From Pseudoclavibacter sp. AY1H1 (GTDB taxonomy: Bacteria; Actinomycetota; Actinomycetes; Actinomycetales; Microbacteriaceae), in contig NZ_PSXX01000001.1 of NCBI RefSeq assembly GCF_002931055.1, positions 372,001 to 436,000 on the forward strand: a stretch of DNA of 64,000 nucleotides, given 5' to 3'. Of this stretch, positions 1-8,609 are shown piece by piece (the first letter of the stretch is position 1; the number at the start of each line of letters is the position of its first letter). The notes beneath the pieces were generated by a model that was not told the origin of the DNA, ran no database searches, and saw only the letters and a program-made list of their open reading frames with translations. Made by a program: the position numbers and the translations under genes.

Positions 1-1
1 C

Positions 2-2869
2 CTCAACGCCGTTTCGGGCGGCACCGCCGAGACGTACAAGTCCGTCGGCATGGTGCTCACGCAGACCGCGGGCCAGGGGAAGCTCACGACGGAGAACTGG
101 AACCAGCTCTCCGACGCGATCCCCGGCGCGAGCGGTCGACTGCAGGAAGCGCTCCTCAGCGCGGGCGCCTTCACGGGCAACTTCCGCGAGGAGATGGCCG
201 CCGGCGAGATCACCGCCGAGGAGTTCAACACGGCGCTGCTCGGGCTCGGCAACGACCCCGTCGCGGTCGAAGCGGCGAAGTCCGTCACCACGTTCGAGGG
301 CATGATCGGCAACCTGCAGGCCACCGTCGTCGGCGGCCTGTCGGACGCGATCACTGAACTGAAGCCCCAGATCGGCACGTTCATCGGGTTCTTCTCGGAC
401 ACCATCGAGGGCGCCGTGCCGATCCTCGTCGGCTTCGTGCAGGGCATCGCACCCCTCGGGGAAGCCGTCGGCGGGATCATCACGATCCTCACGACCGGCG
501 ACTTCCAGGGCGGCATCTTCGGCCTCGACGAAGACGCACCCGTGATCAGCTTCCTCTTCACGCTGCGCGAGTCCGCCCAGTCCGTGTTCGACATCCTCAC
601 GCAGGGAGACTTCACCGGCCCCATCTTCGGGCTCGAGGAGGACTCCGCGCTCGTCGGATTCTTCTTCAGCCTCCGAGATGCCGCACAGGGTGTCGTTGCG
701 TGGTTCCAGGACGCATCCACCGGCGCCGTCCCCGCCATCATGGAGGGCTTCCGCGGCGTCGGCGACGTGCTCGGCGGCATCATCTCGTTCGTCGACTCCA
801 ACAGCGACTGGCTCGTGCCCATGACCGTGGGCGTCATCGCGTTCGTCGCCGCCTACAAGGCAGTCGTGTTCGTCACCGGCGTCATGGCCGCGCTGCGGTC
901 CGGGACGATGCTCGCGACGGCTGCACAGTGGGCGCTGAACATCGCGATGAACGCGAACCCCATCGGGCTCATCATCGCGGGCGTCGCAGCCCTCACGGCC
1001 GGTCTCGTGTGGTTCTTCACGCAGACCGAGCTCGGGCAGCAGGTGTGGCAGAACATCGTCAGCTTCATCTCCACGGCCATCACCTGGCTGTGGGAGTCGG
1101 TGCTGAGCCCGGTGTTCACCGCCATCGGGGCGATCTTCACGTGGCTGTACGACAACGTGATCTCGCCCATCGTGGCGGGGATCGTCCTCTACGTGCAGGT
1201 GTGGGCCGCGATCTTCACCTGGCTGTGGGACAACGTCCTCTCGCCCGTGTTCACGGCCATCGGCGCGATCTTCTCCTGGATCTACAACAACGTCGTGATG
1301 CCGATCGTCACCGGCATCGTCATCCTCGTCCAAGCGTGGGCGGCGATCTTCAACTGGCTGTGGACGTCCGTGCTGTCGGTCGTCTTCGCGGCCGTCGGAG
1401 CGATCTTCAACTGGCTCTACACGAACGTCATCACGCCCATCGTGAACGGCGTCGTCGCGTACATGCAGCTGTGGGGGCAGATCTTCAACTGGCTCTACAC
1501 GAACGTCGTGTCGCCCGTCTTCACGGCGGTCGGAGCGGTGTTCACGTGGCTCTACGAGAACGTCATCACGCCGGTGTGGTCCGGGATTCAGTCCGCGATC
1601 TCCGTGGTCGCTGACTGGATCACGAACACCCTCTGGCCCGGAATCCAGTCGGTCATCGGCTTCATCGGTTCGGGATTCGAGTCGATGGGCTCCACCATCG
1701 CGACCGTCTGGGAGAACATCAAGAAGGCGGCCGTCGCGCCGATCAACTTCGTCATCGAGACCGTCTACAACGACGGCATCAAGACGCTGTTCGACGACAT
1801 CGCGGAAGCCGTCGGTCTCGACATTCGCATGCCGGAGGCCTCGCCGATCGCGTTCGCGCAGGGTGGCGTCCTTCCCGGCTACACGCCGGGTCGGGACGTG
1901 CACGAGTTCTACTCACCCACGGGTGGGCGGCTCGCGCTGTCCGGCGGTGAGGGCATCATCCGCCCGGACGCTCTCCGTGCGCTCGGCGGGAAGGCGTGGC
2001 TCGATTCCGTCAACGGCGCCCGAGGTTCCGCTGACGGCGTCGCGTTCGCAGGCGGTGGCATCTGGGACGACATCACCGGCGGAATCGCCGGGGCGGCCTC
2101 CTGGATCGGGGACGCGGTCGGGAACGTCGCGAAGATCATGTCGGACCCGTCCGGCGCGATCGACTCGCTCATCCGCACACCCGTGAAGGCGCTCCTCGAG
2201 TCCATCGGTGGCGGTTCCTTCGGGTCGATGGTCGCGGAGATCCCGCTCAAGGCCATCGACGGGATCGCGGAGTGGGCGCAGACCAACATCCTGCCGCCCT
2301 CACCGTCCGGCACTGGCAACTGGGCAGGGGGCATCACCCTCGAACGGCTGCAGCCGATCCTCGCGAAGTACCCGTCGCTGATGATCACCGACACCTACCG
2401 CGACCCGGCCTACAACGCCGCGGTCGGTGGCTCACCCACGAGCTACCACATGGATGCCACGAACCCCGCCGTCGACGTCGCCGGACCGTACTCGGTCATG
2501 GATGCGTTCGCGAACGAGGTGCGCAGCATCGGCGGGTGGCGGCAGATCCTCTGGGAAGTCGCCGGCCACTTCGACCACGTGCACGTCGCCAACCAGGGCG
2601 GCGTGTTCGGCGACCTCCCGACACGCACCTACGACTCCGGCGGCGTCCTCGAGCCCGGCCTGACCCTCGCCTACAACGGCACGGGGAAGCCGGAACCGAT
2701 CATGACGGCGGGCCAGTGGGAAGCGATCGAGAACTACGCCAACGGCAACACGAGCAACGCCGGCATGCCGTCCGAGCTCGTCATCGTCGATCAGGACGGT
2801 CAGCTCATCGGGCGCATGCGCGTCGAGGCCGCTGACGTGGCCGTGCGGACTCTTGAGGAGGTCGGATGA
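2..2869 (+). CDS. phage tail tape-measure protein, C-terminal part (5' end outside window)
   Basis: The frame is open from the left edge, so only the last 956 or so residues are present. This is the length-determining scaffold of a long non-contractile tail, which usually also takes part in DNA entry. The middle (about 800-1700) is very hydrophobic and tryptophan-rich and contains 45-residue tandem repeats. The part encoded at about 2330-2610 looks like an M15-type peptidase domain: a SYHMD motif followed by a Val-Asp, then an HFDHVHV motif, as in zinc D-Ala-D-Ala/L,D-peptidases. Such a domain could help the tail cross the peptidoglycan; that role is inferred. The last 80 residues resemble ordinary tape-measure C-termini. 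The stop overlaps the next start (ATGA), placing it first in the tail operon. Confidence 0.9.
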   Translation, partial: LNAVSGGTAETYKSVGMVLTQTAGQGKLTTENWNQLSDAIPGASGRLQEALLSAGAFTGNFREEMAAGEITAEEFNTALLGLGNDPVAVEAAKSVTTFEGMIGNLQATVVGGLSDAITELKPQIGTFIGFFSDTIEGAVPILVGFVQGIAPLGEAVGGIITILTTGDFQGGIFGLDEDAPVISFLFTLRESAQSVFDILTQGDFTGPIFGLEEDSALVGFFFSLRDAAQGVVAWFQDASTGAVPAIMEGFRGVGDVLGGIISFVDSNSDWLVPMTVGVIAFVAAYKAVVFVTGVMAALRSGTMLATAAQWALNIAMNANPIGLIIAGVAALTAGLVWFFTQTELGQQVWQNIVSFISTAITWLWESVLSPVFTAIGAIFTWLYDNVISPIVAGIVLYVQVWAAIFTWLWDNVLSPVFTAIGAIFSWIYNNVVMPIVTGIVILVQAWAAIFNWLWTSVLSVVFAAVGAIFNWLYTNVITPIVNGVVAYMQLWGQIFNWLYTNVVSPVFTAVGAVFTWLYENVITPVWSGIQSAISVVADWITNTLWPGIQSVIGFIGSGFESMGSTIATVWENIKKAAVAPINFVIETVYNDGIKTLFDDIAEAVGLDIRMPEASPIAFAQGGVLPGYTPGRDVHEFYSPTGGRLALSGGEGIIRPDALRALGGKAWLDSVNGARGSADGVAFAGGGIWDDITGGIAGAASWIGDAVGNVAKIMSDPSGAIDSLIRTPVKALLESIGGGSFGSMVAEIPLKAIDGIAEWAQTNILPPSPSGTGNWAGGITLERLQPILAKYPSLMITDTYRDPAYNAAVGGSPTSYHMDATNPAVDVAGPYSVMDAFANEVRSIGGWRQILWEVAGHFDHVHVANQGGVFGDLPTRTYDSGGVLEPGLTLAYNGTGKPEPIMTAGQWEAIENYANGNTSNAGMPSELVIVDQDGQLIGRMRVEAADVAVRTLEEVG
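1085..1592 (+). repeat. 135-bp tandem repeats inside the tape-measure gene
   Basis: Four units start at 1085, 1220, 1355 and 1490, exactly 135 bp (45 codons) apart; the last is incomplete. Each unit begins with a WLW or WLY motif, continues with a VxSPVFTAxGAIF-like segment and ends near QxWAAIF. Changing the unit number would change protein length in 45-residue steps, which in tape-measure proteins is expected to change tail length (known family principle; here inferred). Confidence 0.9.
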
Positions 2870-3597
2870 TCACGTTCCAGGCTCGCCACACGCAGCTCGC
2901 GACGGTGGTGACCGACGTCGTCCCTTCGGGGGTGGCGTACTCGGTCACCGCCGAGTCGGGCGGCGTGGACTGGCTGGTCGCGGAGGGGGTGGGGATCGGT
3001 GCCGCGGTTGCGGTGTCCGACCCCGCTGCGCCCGTCGACGAGCCGGTGACGTACACGACGAGGGTCGGGTCGACGGTGAAGTCCCGGCCGGGCGTCCGCG
3101 CTCACCGAGACGACGACACGATCGACACGATCCTCACTTCCGAGGACGGGCGTATCTCCGTGCCCGTCCTCTGGGAGGGTGACGCGGCCGTGACCATCGA
3201 CCCGCGGGCCACCTACGCGTATCCGCTGGCTTCCCGCTTCGCGGTGCAGCATCGGGCGCTCTCGTCGACGGCGCCCGCGTGGTCGTTCGAGTTCCGTGTC
3301 GACATCGACCAGGTCGCGGACGCGCGGAGGCTGCTCGAGACGGGCCGCTTCTGGGTGCTCCACATCCCGGAGCGCTGCGACGGCGGGTCGACGATCCCGC
3401 GGGTGATGCTCGCCGGCGTCGACGGCACCATCTCCGAATCGCGGTGGCCGTTGGGCCGCACGTACTCGGTCAAGCTGCAGCAGCTGCAGGCGCAGCAGAC
3501 GGGCCTCCCCGTGACGGCATGGGGCGACCCGGTCAGGCGGGTGTGGTCGGCGACGACAACGTTCGCCGGCATGCGGCGGAAAGTCAGGGGGGCGTGA
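2866..3597 (+). CDS. phage distal tail / minor tail protein
   Basis: A 243-aa protein whose ATG overlaps the tape-measure stop by 4 nt. Its place directly after the tape measure and its size suit a distal-tail (Dit-like) or first minor tail protein, which joins the tail tube to the adsorption apparatus. No enzymatic motif is visible. The N-terminal 60 residues are beta-rich, and there is a WSFEFRV segment near residue 140. The call rests mainly on gene order, since I do not recognise a specific family from sequence. Confidence 0.7.
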   Translation: MITFQARHTQLATVVTDVVPSGVAYSVTAESGGVDWLVAEGVGIGAAVAVSDPAAPVDEPVTYTTRVGSTVKSRPGVRAHRDDDTIDTILTSEDGRISVPVLWEGDAAVTIDPRATYAYPLASRFAVQHRALSSTAPAWSFEFRVDIDQVADARRLLETGRFWVLHIPERCDGGSTIPRVMLAGVDGTISESRWPLGRTYSVKLQQLQAQQTGLPVTAWGDPVRRVWSATTTFAGMRRKVRGA

Positions 3598-4556
3598 TGC
3601 TTGGTCTTCGCGTGGACTCATGGCGGGGCTCTGAGCGCCTCGAACGCGACCTGCCCGTCACGGGGTGGTCGTGGTCGGAGAAGGTCGGCGCGATGCCCTC
3701 AGGGCGCCTGACGGTGGACTTCCCGGCTGGCATGTACCCGACGGGCATGAACGACCCGCTGCGACCCGCAGGGCAGCTCCTGAGCGCCGAGATCATCCAG
3801 GACGGGCGCGCATACCCGCTGACGCCGTTCCGCATCACGGAGGCGTCTGAGGGCGTGAACGTGGTCGCGGACTCCGTAGACCTCGACATCGCCGAAGACC
3901 CGTGGCCGTTCCCGTCGTCCCCAGCGACCGGGGCGACGCTCCTGCGAGAGGCGGGTCGCCTCGCGGCTCCGCTCGTCGTGAGCCTCGCAGTCCCCGACGT
4001 CGCGCTCCCGCAAGGGCTGTCGTGGTCGGGGAAGCGGGATGAGGCGCTCATGGATCTCGCGGCGAGCCGTGGCCTGCGGTGGCAGCTCGAGTCGGACGGT
4101 TCACTGACGGCGGTGCCCCTCGGGAACCCCCTCGACCCGGAGCGCACGTACGAGCACGGCGTCGTCATGGACGCCCCGCAGAAGGCCAGCAGGTCGCGAG
4201 TGTCGAAGGCCACGGCCGTCCTGCCAGCGCAGGGCGACGAGCCCGCGCAGGTCGTCGTGCGGCGCCTGCTCGACGACGGCTACCAGCCTGACGTGTACGG
4301 CACGGTCGGGAAGGTCGAGCAGCTCCAGCAGGGCGCCACGCAGACGGACCTGCAGGCCGCCGCTGAGGCGATGCTCGCCGAGTCCGGCGGCACCAGAGAC
4401 GTCCGCATTCACCCCGACCCGACACTGCGCGCGGGCATGACGATCCGCGTGAAAGTTCCGCGCCTCGCCGGCACCGAGATCATCCTCGGCCGCGTCGTGT
4501 CGCACACCCTCACCTCCGCGGGTGAGCACTCGGTGACGTTGACGGAGGCGCGATGA
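3597..4556 (+). CDS. phage minor tail / baseplate hub-like protein
   Basis: A 319-aa protein. ATG 3597 was chosen because it overlaps the previous stop (TGATG) and gives a typical start (MLGLRVDSW); the frame is open further upstream, but that stretch lies inside the preceding gene. It resembles siphophage minor tail proteins that follow Dit and build the hub at the tail tip: a substrate-free beta-rich N-terminus, a central helical segment near residue 200, and a C-terminal domain ending in a heat-stable-looking VTLTEAR strand. It overlaps the following gene by 4 nt (ATGA). The function is inferred from position. Confidence 0.65.
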   Translation: MLGLRVDSWRGSERLERDLPVTGWSWSEKVGAMPSGRLTVDFPAGMYPTGMNDPLRPAGQLLSAEIIQDGRAYPLTPFRITEASEGVNVVADSVDLDIAEDPWPFPSSPATGATLLREAGRLAAPLVVSLAVPDVALPQGLSWSGKRDEALMDLAASRGLRWQLESDGSLTAVPLGNPLDPERTYEHGVVMDAPQKASRSRVSKATAVLPAQGDEPAQVVVRRLLDDGYQPDVYGTVGKVEQLQQGATQTDLQAAAEAMLAESGGTRDVRIHPDPTLRAGMTIRVKVPRLAGTEIILGRVVSHTLTSAGEHSVTLTEAR

Positions 4557-4876
4557 CGGACAACACCATCCACCGCATCTTCCGAGCGCGGACGCGCAGG
4601 CGCAGCGGCGAGACGGCCACGCTCGGCGGCACGGTCGAAGAGATCGGCGTGGGCCGCGTGAAGGTGCGCATCATGCCGGAGCTCGAGCCCGTGTGGGTGC
4701 GAGCGGACGGCATCACCGCGATCGGCGCGGTCGTCGAGGTCGTCGTCGGCACGGACGGGCGCCCCATCGGGCAGGCCACCCTCGAAGCCATCCCGGACTC
4801 CGCGACCATCGCGTACGTCGGCCCCACCGGGGACGTGCTGCGCAACCTCACCGAGCGTCTCGGCGCTCTCGAATGA
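4553..4876 (+). CDS. small phage baseplate-type protein
   Basis: A 107-aa protein starting at an ATGA overlap with the hub-like gene. After a basic first 20 residues it has a run of alternating beta-strand residues (GGTVEEIGVGRVKVRIM, then VEVVVGTDGRPIGQATL), suggesting a small OB-like barrel, as found in tail spike-base or gpV-type proteins. The C-terminus looks like a short helix. No enzymatic residues are recognisable. The assignment rests on fold impression and on its place among tail genes. Confidence 0.6.
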   Translation: MTDNTIHRIFRARTRRRSGETATLGGTVEEIGVGRVKVRIMPELEPVWVRADGITAIGAVVEVVVGTDGRPIGQATLEAIPDSATIAYVGPTGDVLRNLTERLGALE

Positions 4877-4890
4877 CTTGGAGCACCTGA

Positions 4891-5538
4891 ATGGCCTACA
4901 CCTACGGGACAACCCCCGTGCACGGCTACCCGACACCACTCGATGACACGCCCCTGGACGCGACGTCGTGGGCGAAGCTCGTCGACACCATCGGCGTCGG
5001 CGTGCCCATGGTGTGCGCGAGCGCCACCGAGCAGGCCGAGTACCTGGCCGCGGTCACCGCCGCAGGCATGGGCCCCTCAGTGCGGTCCATCGTCCGCGTC
5101 TGCCGCACGGACCTGAACGGCCTCATCATGCGCAACAACGGCACCGGGTGGATTCGGGACTCCTCCGGCAGCCTCAGCGTGTACGGGCAGACGACATCCT
5201 CAGCGACGGACACCTCGAACACGTCACGCCTCATCGGCGCGATCCCCGTCGACCTCCCGTGCGCCGCGGACCTCTCGGTGACCGCGGACGTTCTCGTGCG
5301 ACCTCCCGCCCTCCCTGCTGCCTGGGGTATCCGCGTGTGGTTGCAGGACGGCACGGGCCGTCAGCTCACGGAGAAGCGCCGCTACGGCCACAACATCGAC
5401 CAGCTGTTCTACGCCGTCATCACGTCCCCCGTGTCCATGCCAGCGGGCGCCGGACGAGTGGAGCTGTGGGGGTCCGTGGACCTGAACTCCGGCCCCATCA
5501 ACTGGTCGAACATCTCGATCGCCGCGCACTACGCGTGA
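4891..5538 (+). CDS. phage tail-tip / fibre-associated protein
   Basis: A 215-aa protein with a good ribosome site (GGAG, 7 nt before the ATG). The first 100 residues hold a helical stretch with an EQAEYLAAV motif followed by a segment like those that anchor tail fibres (TDLNGLIMRNNGTGW). The last 110 residues are beta-rich with carbohydrate-binding character (WGIRVWLQDGTG, GRVELWGSVDL). Position suggests a role in adsorption; no family name is certain. Confidence 0.6.
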   Translation: MAYTYGTTPVHGYPTPLDDTPLDATSWAKLVDTIGVGVPMVCASATEQAEYLAAVTAAGMGPSVRSIVRVCRTDLNGLIMRNNGTGWIRDSSGSLSVYGQTTSSATDTSNTSRLIGAIPVDLPCAADLSVTADVLVRPPALPAAWGIRVWLQDGTGRQLTEKRRYGHNIDQLFYAVITSPVSMPAGAGRVELWGSVDLNSGPINWSNISIAAHYA

Positions 5539-5564
5539 TCCACAACTACATCTAGGAGCACATC

Positions 5565-7097
5565 ATGGCTGAAACCCGCGCGGTGACCTGGAAGGTCAAC
5601 GACCCGCAGATGATCGGCGTCGACCTCCCGGTCGTGTTCACGCCCAAGTTCGTGAGCGAAGAGCGTGCGGGCGCGACGGTCCTCCCGATCCCTGTGCAGT
5701 CGGTCCTCGAGTCGGGGGTGCTGTCCGCGACGGCACTGCTCACCACGAGCGGCGAATGGGCGTGGCAGGTGACCGTCTACGCGCCCGGTCAGCGGTTCGC
5801 GTTCGACTTCCCTGTGCCAGCGGGCGCGACGCCACTCGATCTGACGACAGTGCCCATGATCCCGGCATGGCAGCCGTACGAGATGTGGCGCGGCGAGCTC
5901 CTGAACGCCGTCATCAAGGCGAAGGGAGACGGGTTCCGCAACCTGCGGGTGGACTCGTCTAACCAGCTCCTCGCGGACTACGTTCGCACCAACTCAGCTA
6001 CGGGCGGGGAGACGGTGACGACCGTCACGGCGGGGACGATCGCGACCGTCGCGGGTGGGCTCACTGCGGCGCAGCAGACGATCTTCGACGCGCAGACAGT
6101 GAAGCTCAATCAGCTCGACACGCAGTTCGTAACGCGCGCAGCGGGCGCGGTCGGCGCGGTCGTCGTCGCCCAGCCGGTCGCGCCGACGGAGACCACCCGC
6201 AACGGCGTGCCGGTCGTGTGGATCGATACGTCCGAGGGGAAGACGGTCATCACGCCGACCGCCCCCACGTTCACGATCACGAGCTACACCATCCCGACAC
6301 AGTCGGGCGTCTTCTACCGGGTGAACGGCACGACCCAAGCAGCCGGCACCTACACAGTCTCCGACGCCCGCACCCTGACCGTCAGGGCTGTCGCAGGATC
6401 AGGCTTCGTGCTCTACGGGACCTCCGAGTGGTCCTACACGTGGCTCGGCCCGACACCAACCCCCTCCGACGCGTACAAGAACGCCGTCCTTGCCTCCGGG
6501 CCGTCCGTGTATCTCCCGCTCGACGACGTCGCGGGGACGAGTGCCCCGCGCAATCTCGGTGCTGATGCGGTCACGGTTGCCGTGTCCGGGGGCGTGCAGC
6601 TCGGCGTTGCCGGCATCGGCGACGGCGTCCGGGCGGCGAAGATCACGGCCTCGACATCGGGGCGCGTCACCATCACGGGCATCTCCAAGCCAGCACGGAC
6701 CGTAGCGACCGTCGAGGCCATCGTGACGGTTCCCTCAGTGACCTCCGGGCAGGGGCGAGTGTTCGGCAGCTCGTCCGGTGGAATCAACATCGGCCTGTTC
6801 AACGCACGCCCGATCGCCGGCGGCGGCGGCACAGTGCTCGCCGACGGCTCGGTCGTCGGGCAACGCGTCCACATGATGGCGATTAAGAACGGAGGAAACC
6901 TCAACCTGTTCGTCAACGGACAGCAGGTCGGCGCGCCAATCGTGAACTCCACGAACGTCTCCATCAATGAGCTCGGCATCGGCTACAACGGCACGAACTC
7001 AGGCATCGACGTGACGGTCGCGGGCGCCGCGTACTACGACAAGGCGTTGACTCCAGCTGATGCGCTCGCCCACGCGCAGGCTGCGGGGCTCGCGTGA
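5565..7097 (+). CDS. phage tail fibre protein with C-terminal LamG-like domain
   Basis: A 510-aa protein with an AGGAG ribosome site before ATG 5565. The N-terminal 130 residues probably attach to the tail. Residues 130-210 are Thr/Ala/Gln-rich and could form a trimeric stalk. Residues 215-300 form a beta-rich linker. From about residue 305 (VLASGPSVYLPLDD) to the end there is a concanavalin/laminin-G-like jelly roll, with the typical LNLFVNGQQVG strand pair and a final AAYYDKALTPAD motif. Such domains bind sugars, so this is a likely receptor-binding fibre. It overlaps the next gene by 4 nt (GTGA). Confidence 0.75.
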   Translation: MAETRAVTWKVNDPQMIGVDLPVVFTPKFVSEERAGATVLPIPVQSVLESGVLSATALLTTSGEWAWQVTVYAPGQRFAFDFPVPAGATPLDLTTVPMIPAWQPYEMWRGELLNAVIKAKGDGFRNLRVDSSNQLLADYVRTNSATGGETVTTVTAGTIATVAGGLTAAQQTIFDAQTVKLNQLDTQFVTRAAGAVGAVVVAQPVAPTETTRNGVPVVWIDTSEGKTVITPTAPTFTITSYTIPTQSGVFYRVNGTTQAAGTYTVSDARTLTVRAVAGSGFVLYGTSEWSYTWLGPTPTPSDAYKNAVLASGPSVYLPLDDVAGTSAPRNLGADAVTVAVSGGVQLGVAGIGDGVRAAKITASTSGRVTITGISKPARTVATVEAIVTVPSVTSGQGRVFGSSSGGINIGLFNARPIAGGGGTVLADGSVVGQRVHMMAIKNGGNLNLFVNGQQVGAPIVNSTNVSINELGIGYNGTNSGIDVTVAGAAYYDKALTPADALAHAQAAGLA

Positions 7098-8359
7098 CCT
7101 GGAACGTGCACAACGGGTCAGCGTGGGTGCCGGCCAACCCGAAGGTGTCGATCAACGGCGCCTGGGTCGGCCCCACGAGCGGCCCGCCGGTGGCCCCGCT
7201 GAGGCAGGCTGCGATCAGGACGAAGGTTCCTACCGAGCCTCGCGGTTTCGGGGGCGCGACGCTCGTGTCGTTCCGAACTCGGCACACCGCGCCGCAGCAG
7301 ATCGTTGGGCCGCGGCTCGGCTACGCGAATGCGGCCGTCTCGAACGACATGACGGTCACCGCCGGCATCGAGCTGCTCGACGGCACGCTCAAGCCTGCGC
7401 TCTTCGGTGGCCTCACGAGCGCGACGATCCAGTACCAGAAGCACGTCCGCAGCGACGTCGTGGATCTGACCATCCCGGCGGGCGACTTCTTCGTGCGGAC
7501 GACGATGCAGGTCCCATCCGGCGGGCAGTTTGCTGGCCCCGCTCACGAGGTGCTCTCGCAGCCCCGCGGCGAGGCATTCGCCGCGGGAGTGAACTTCGCC
7601 CACGGCGGCACGGTGACGCCGTCGTACGGCACGTACCCGATCCTGCCGCTCGAGATCGTCGCGCCAACCACGCAGGTCTCCTTCGGCGTGGTCGGCGACT
7701 CGATCGCGATGGCGACTGGTGACCACCTCTGGGGGGCGAGCATCGGCGCGATGAGCGGCGGCTTCTTCGAGCGTGCTGCCATGACGGCGAACGTACCGAG
7801 CCGCCTCTACGGTCGAGGGGGAGAGGGCTTCAACGTCAGCGACGATGTCTTCACCCGCTACAACGGCTTCCCGGGGCTCGTGCATCTGCTCTGCGAGATC
7901 GGCACGAACGAGATGAACGCTTCCGTGCCGGGAGGGCCACGCGTCAACGCGTTGGCGTTCTGGAACAAGGTGAAGACCGTCAACCCGGGCATTCGCTTGT
8001 GGCAGTCAACGACCACGCCGTACACGTCGACGACGGATGGCTGGACGACGCTCGCCGGTCAGACCCTCGACCCGCGCTCGGTGGTGCATCCTGCGTGGAA
8101 CAACTGGCTCCGAGACGGCGCACCGATCTCCGGCGGCGCCCCGGCTTCAACGGGGAGCTCAGGCTCGATCCGTGTCGGGCAGTCCGGTCACCCGTTGGAG
8201 GGCATCGTCGAGATCGCCGACAACCTTGAGTCCGCTCGGAACAGCGGGAAGTTCCGCGTCGACAAGGGCGCGCTCACGGCGGACGGTATCCACCCGAACG
8301 ACCAGGGGCACATCCTCATGGCTGAACCGGTCGCGGCGTGGATGGCGAGCCTGAAGTAG
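7094..8359 (+). CDS. tail-associated SGNH/GDSL hydrolase
   Basis: A 421-aa protein starting at a GTG that overlaps the fibre gene stop. The first 190 residues are beta-rich and probably structural. The rest is an SGNH-type esterase: a VVGDSIA block I with the nucleophile Ser near residue 203, a GTNEMN block with the oxyanion Asn, and a final DGIHPNDQGH block carrying the catalytic Asp and His near residues 397 and 400. Such tail enzymes remove acyl groups from surface polysaccharides or teichoic acids during adsorption (known for the family; the substrate here is unknown). It is the last gene of the tail block. Confidence 0.85.
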   Translation: MTWNVHNGSAWVPANPKVSINGAWVGPTSGPPVAPLRQAAIRTKVPTEPRGFGGATLVSFRTRHTAPQQIVGPRLGYANAAVSNDMTVTAGIELLDGTLKPALFGGLTSATIQYQKHVRSDVVDLTIPAGDFFVRTTMQVPSGGQFAGPAHEVLSQPRGEAFAAGVNFAHGGTVTPSYGTYPILPLEIVAPTTQVSFGVVGDSIAMATGDHLWGASIGAMSGGFFERAAMTANVPSRLYGRGGEGFNVSDDVFTRYNGFPGLVHLLCEIGTNEMNASVPGGPRVNALAFWNKVKTVNPGIRLWQSTTTPYTSTTDGWTTLAGQTLDPRSVVHPAWNNWLRDGAPISGGAPASTGSSGSIRVGQSGHPLEGIVEIADNLESARNSGKFRVDKGALTADGIHPNDQGHILMAEPVAAWMASLK

Positions 8360-8365
8360 GCGCTC

Positions 8366-8551
8366 CTACCAGGCGCGAGAGTCCATGAAGGCTTGCTGAC
8401 ATTCGAGGGTGCACAGGTCGCTTCTGTTGGAGAGCACCTTGTCGCAGTGCTCGCACACCTCGGGCCGGTTGCGTCTCGCGATGAACCATCGGATCAGACG
8501 GTGGATCGGCAGCACGGCAGCTCCTGACTTCGGGGTGGCCTCATTATGCAC
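8366..8551 (-). CDS. small zinc-ribbon protein (DUF2116-like), antisense to the phage block
   Basis: A 61-aa protein from a GTG start with a GAGG ribosome site 10 nt upstream. The second half carries a Cys-x2-Cys (CEHC), ten residues, then Cys-x3-Cys (CTLEC). This spacing is typical of the short zinc ribbons grouped as DUF2116, and its preservation argues that the frame is real. The N-terminus is basic and partly hydrophobic. It is transcribed against the tail genes and sits between their end and the lysis cassette, the usual place of a 'moron'. Its role is unknown. Confidence 0.55.
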   Translation of the reverse strand: MHNEATPKSGAAVLPIHRLIRWFIARRNRPEVCEHCDKVLSNRSDLCTLECQQAFMDSRAW

Positions 8552-8557
8552 CGCTCA

Positions 8558-8586
8558 CCCGCCTCGCGCACCCGTGCGGGGCTTTT
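8558..8586 (+). terminator. candidate Rho-independent terminator before the lysis genes
   Basis: Arms CCCGC (8558-8562) and GCGGG (8576-8580) are followed by GCTTTT. It lies 24 nt before the endolysin start and overlaps the upstream region of the antisense zinc-ribbon gene. It would separate the tail transcript from the lysis transcript. Confidence 0.45.
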
Positions 8587-8609
8587 CTCATGCCCATAGG
8601 AGGCACAGC

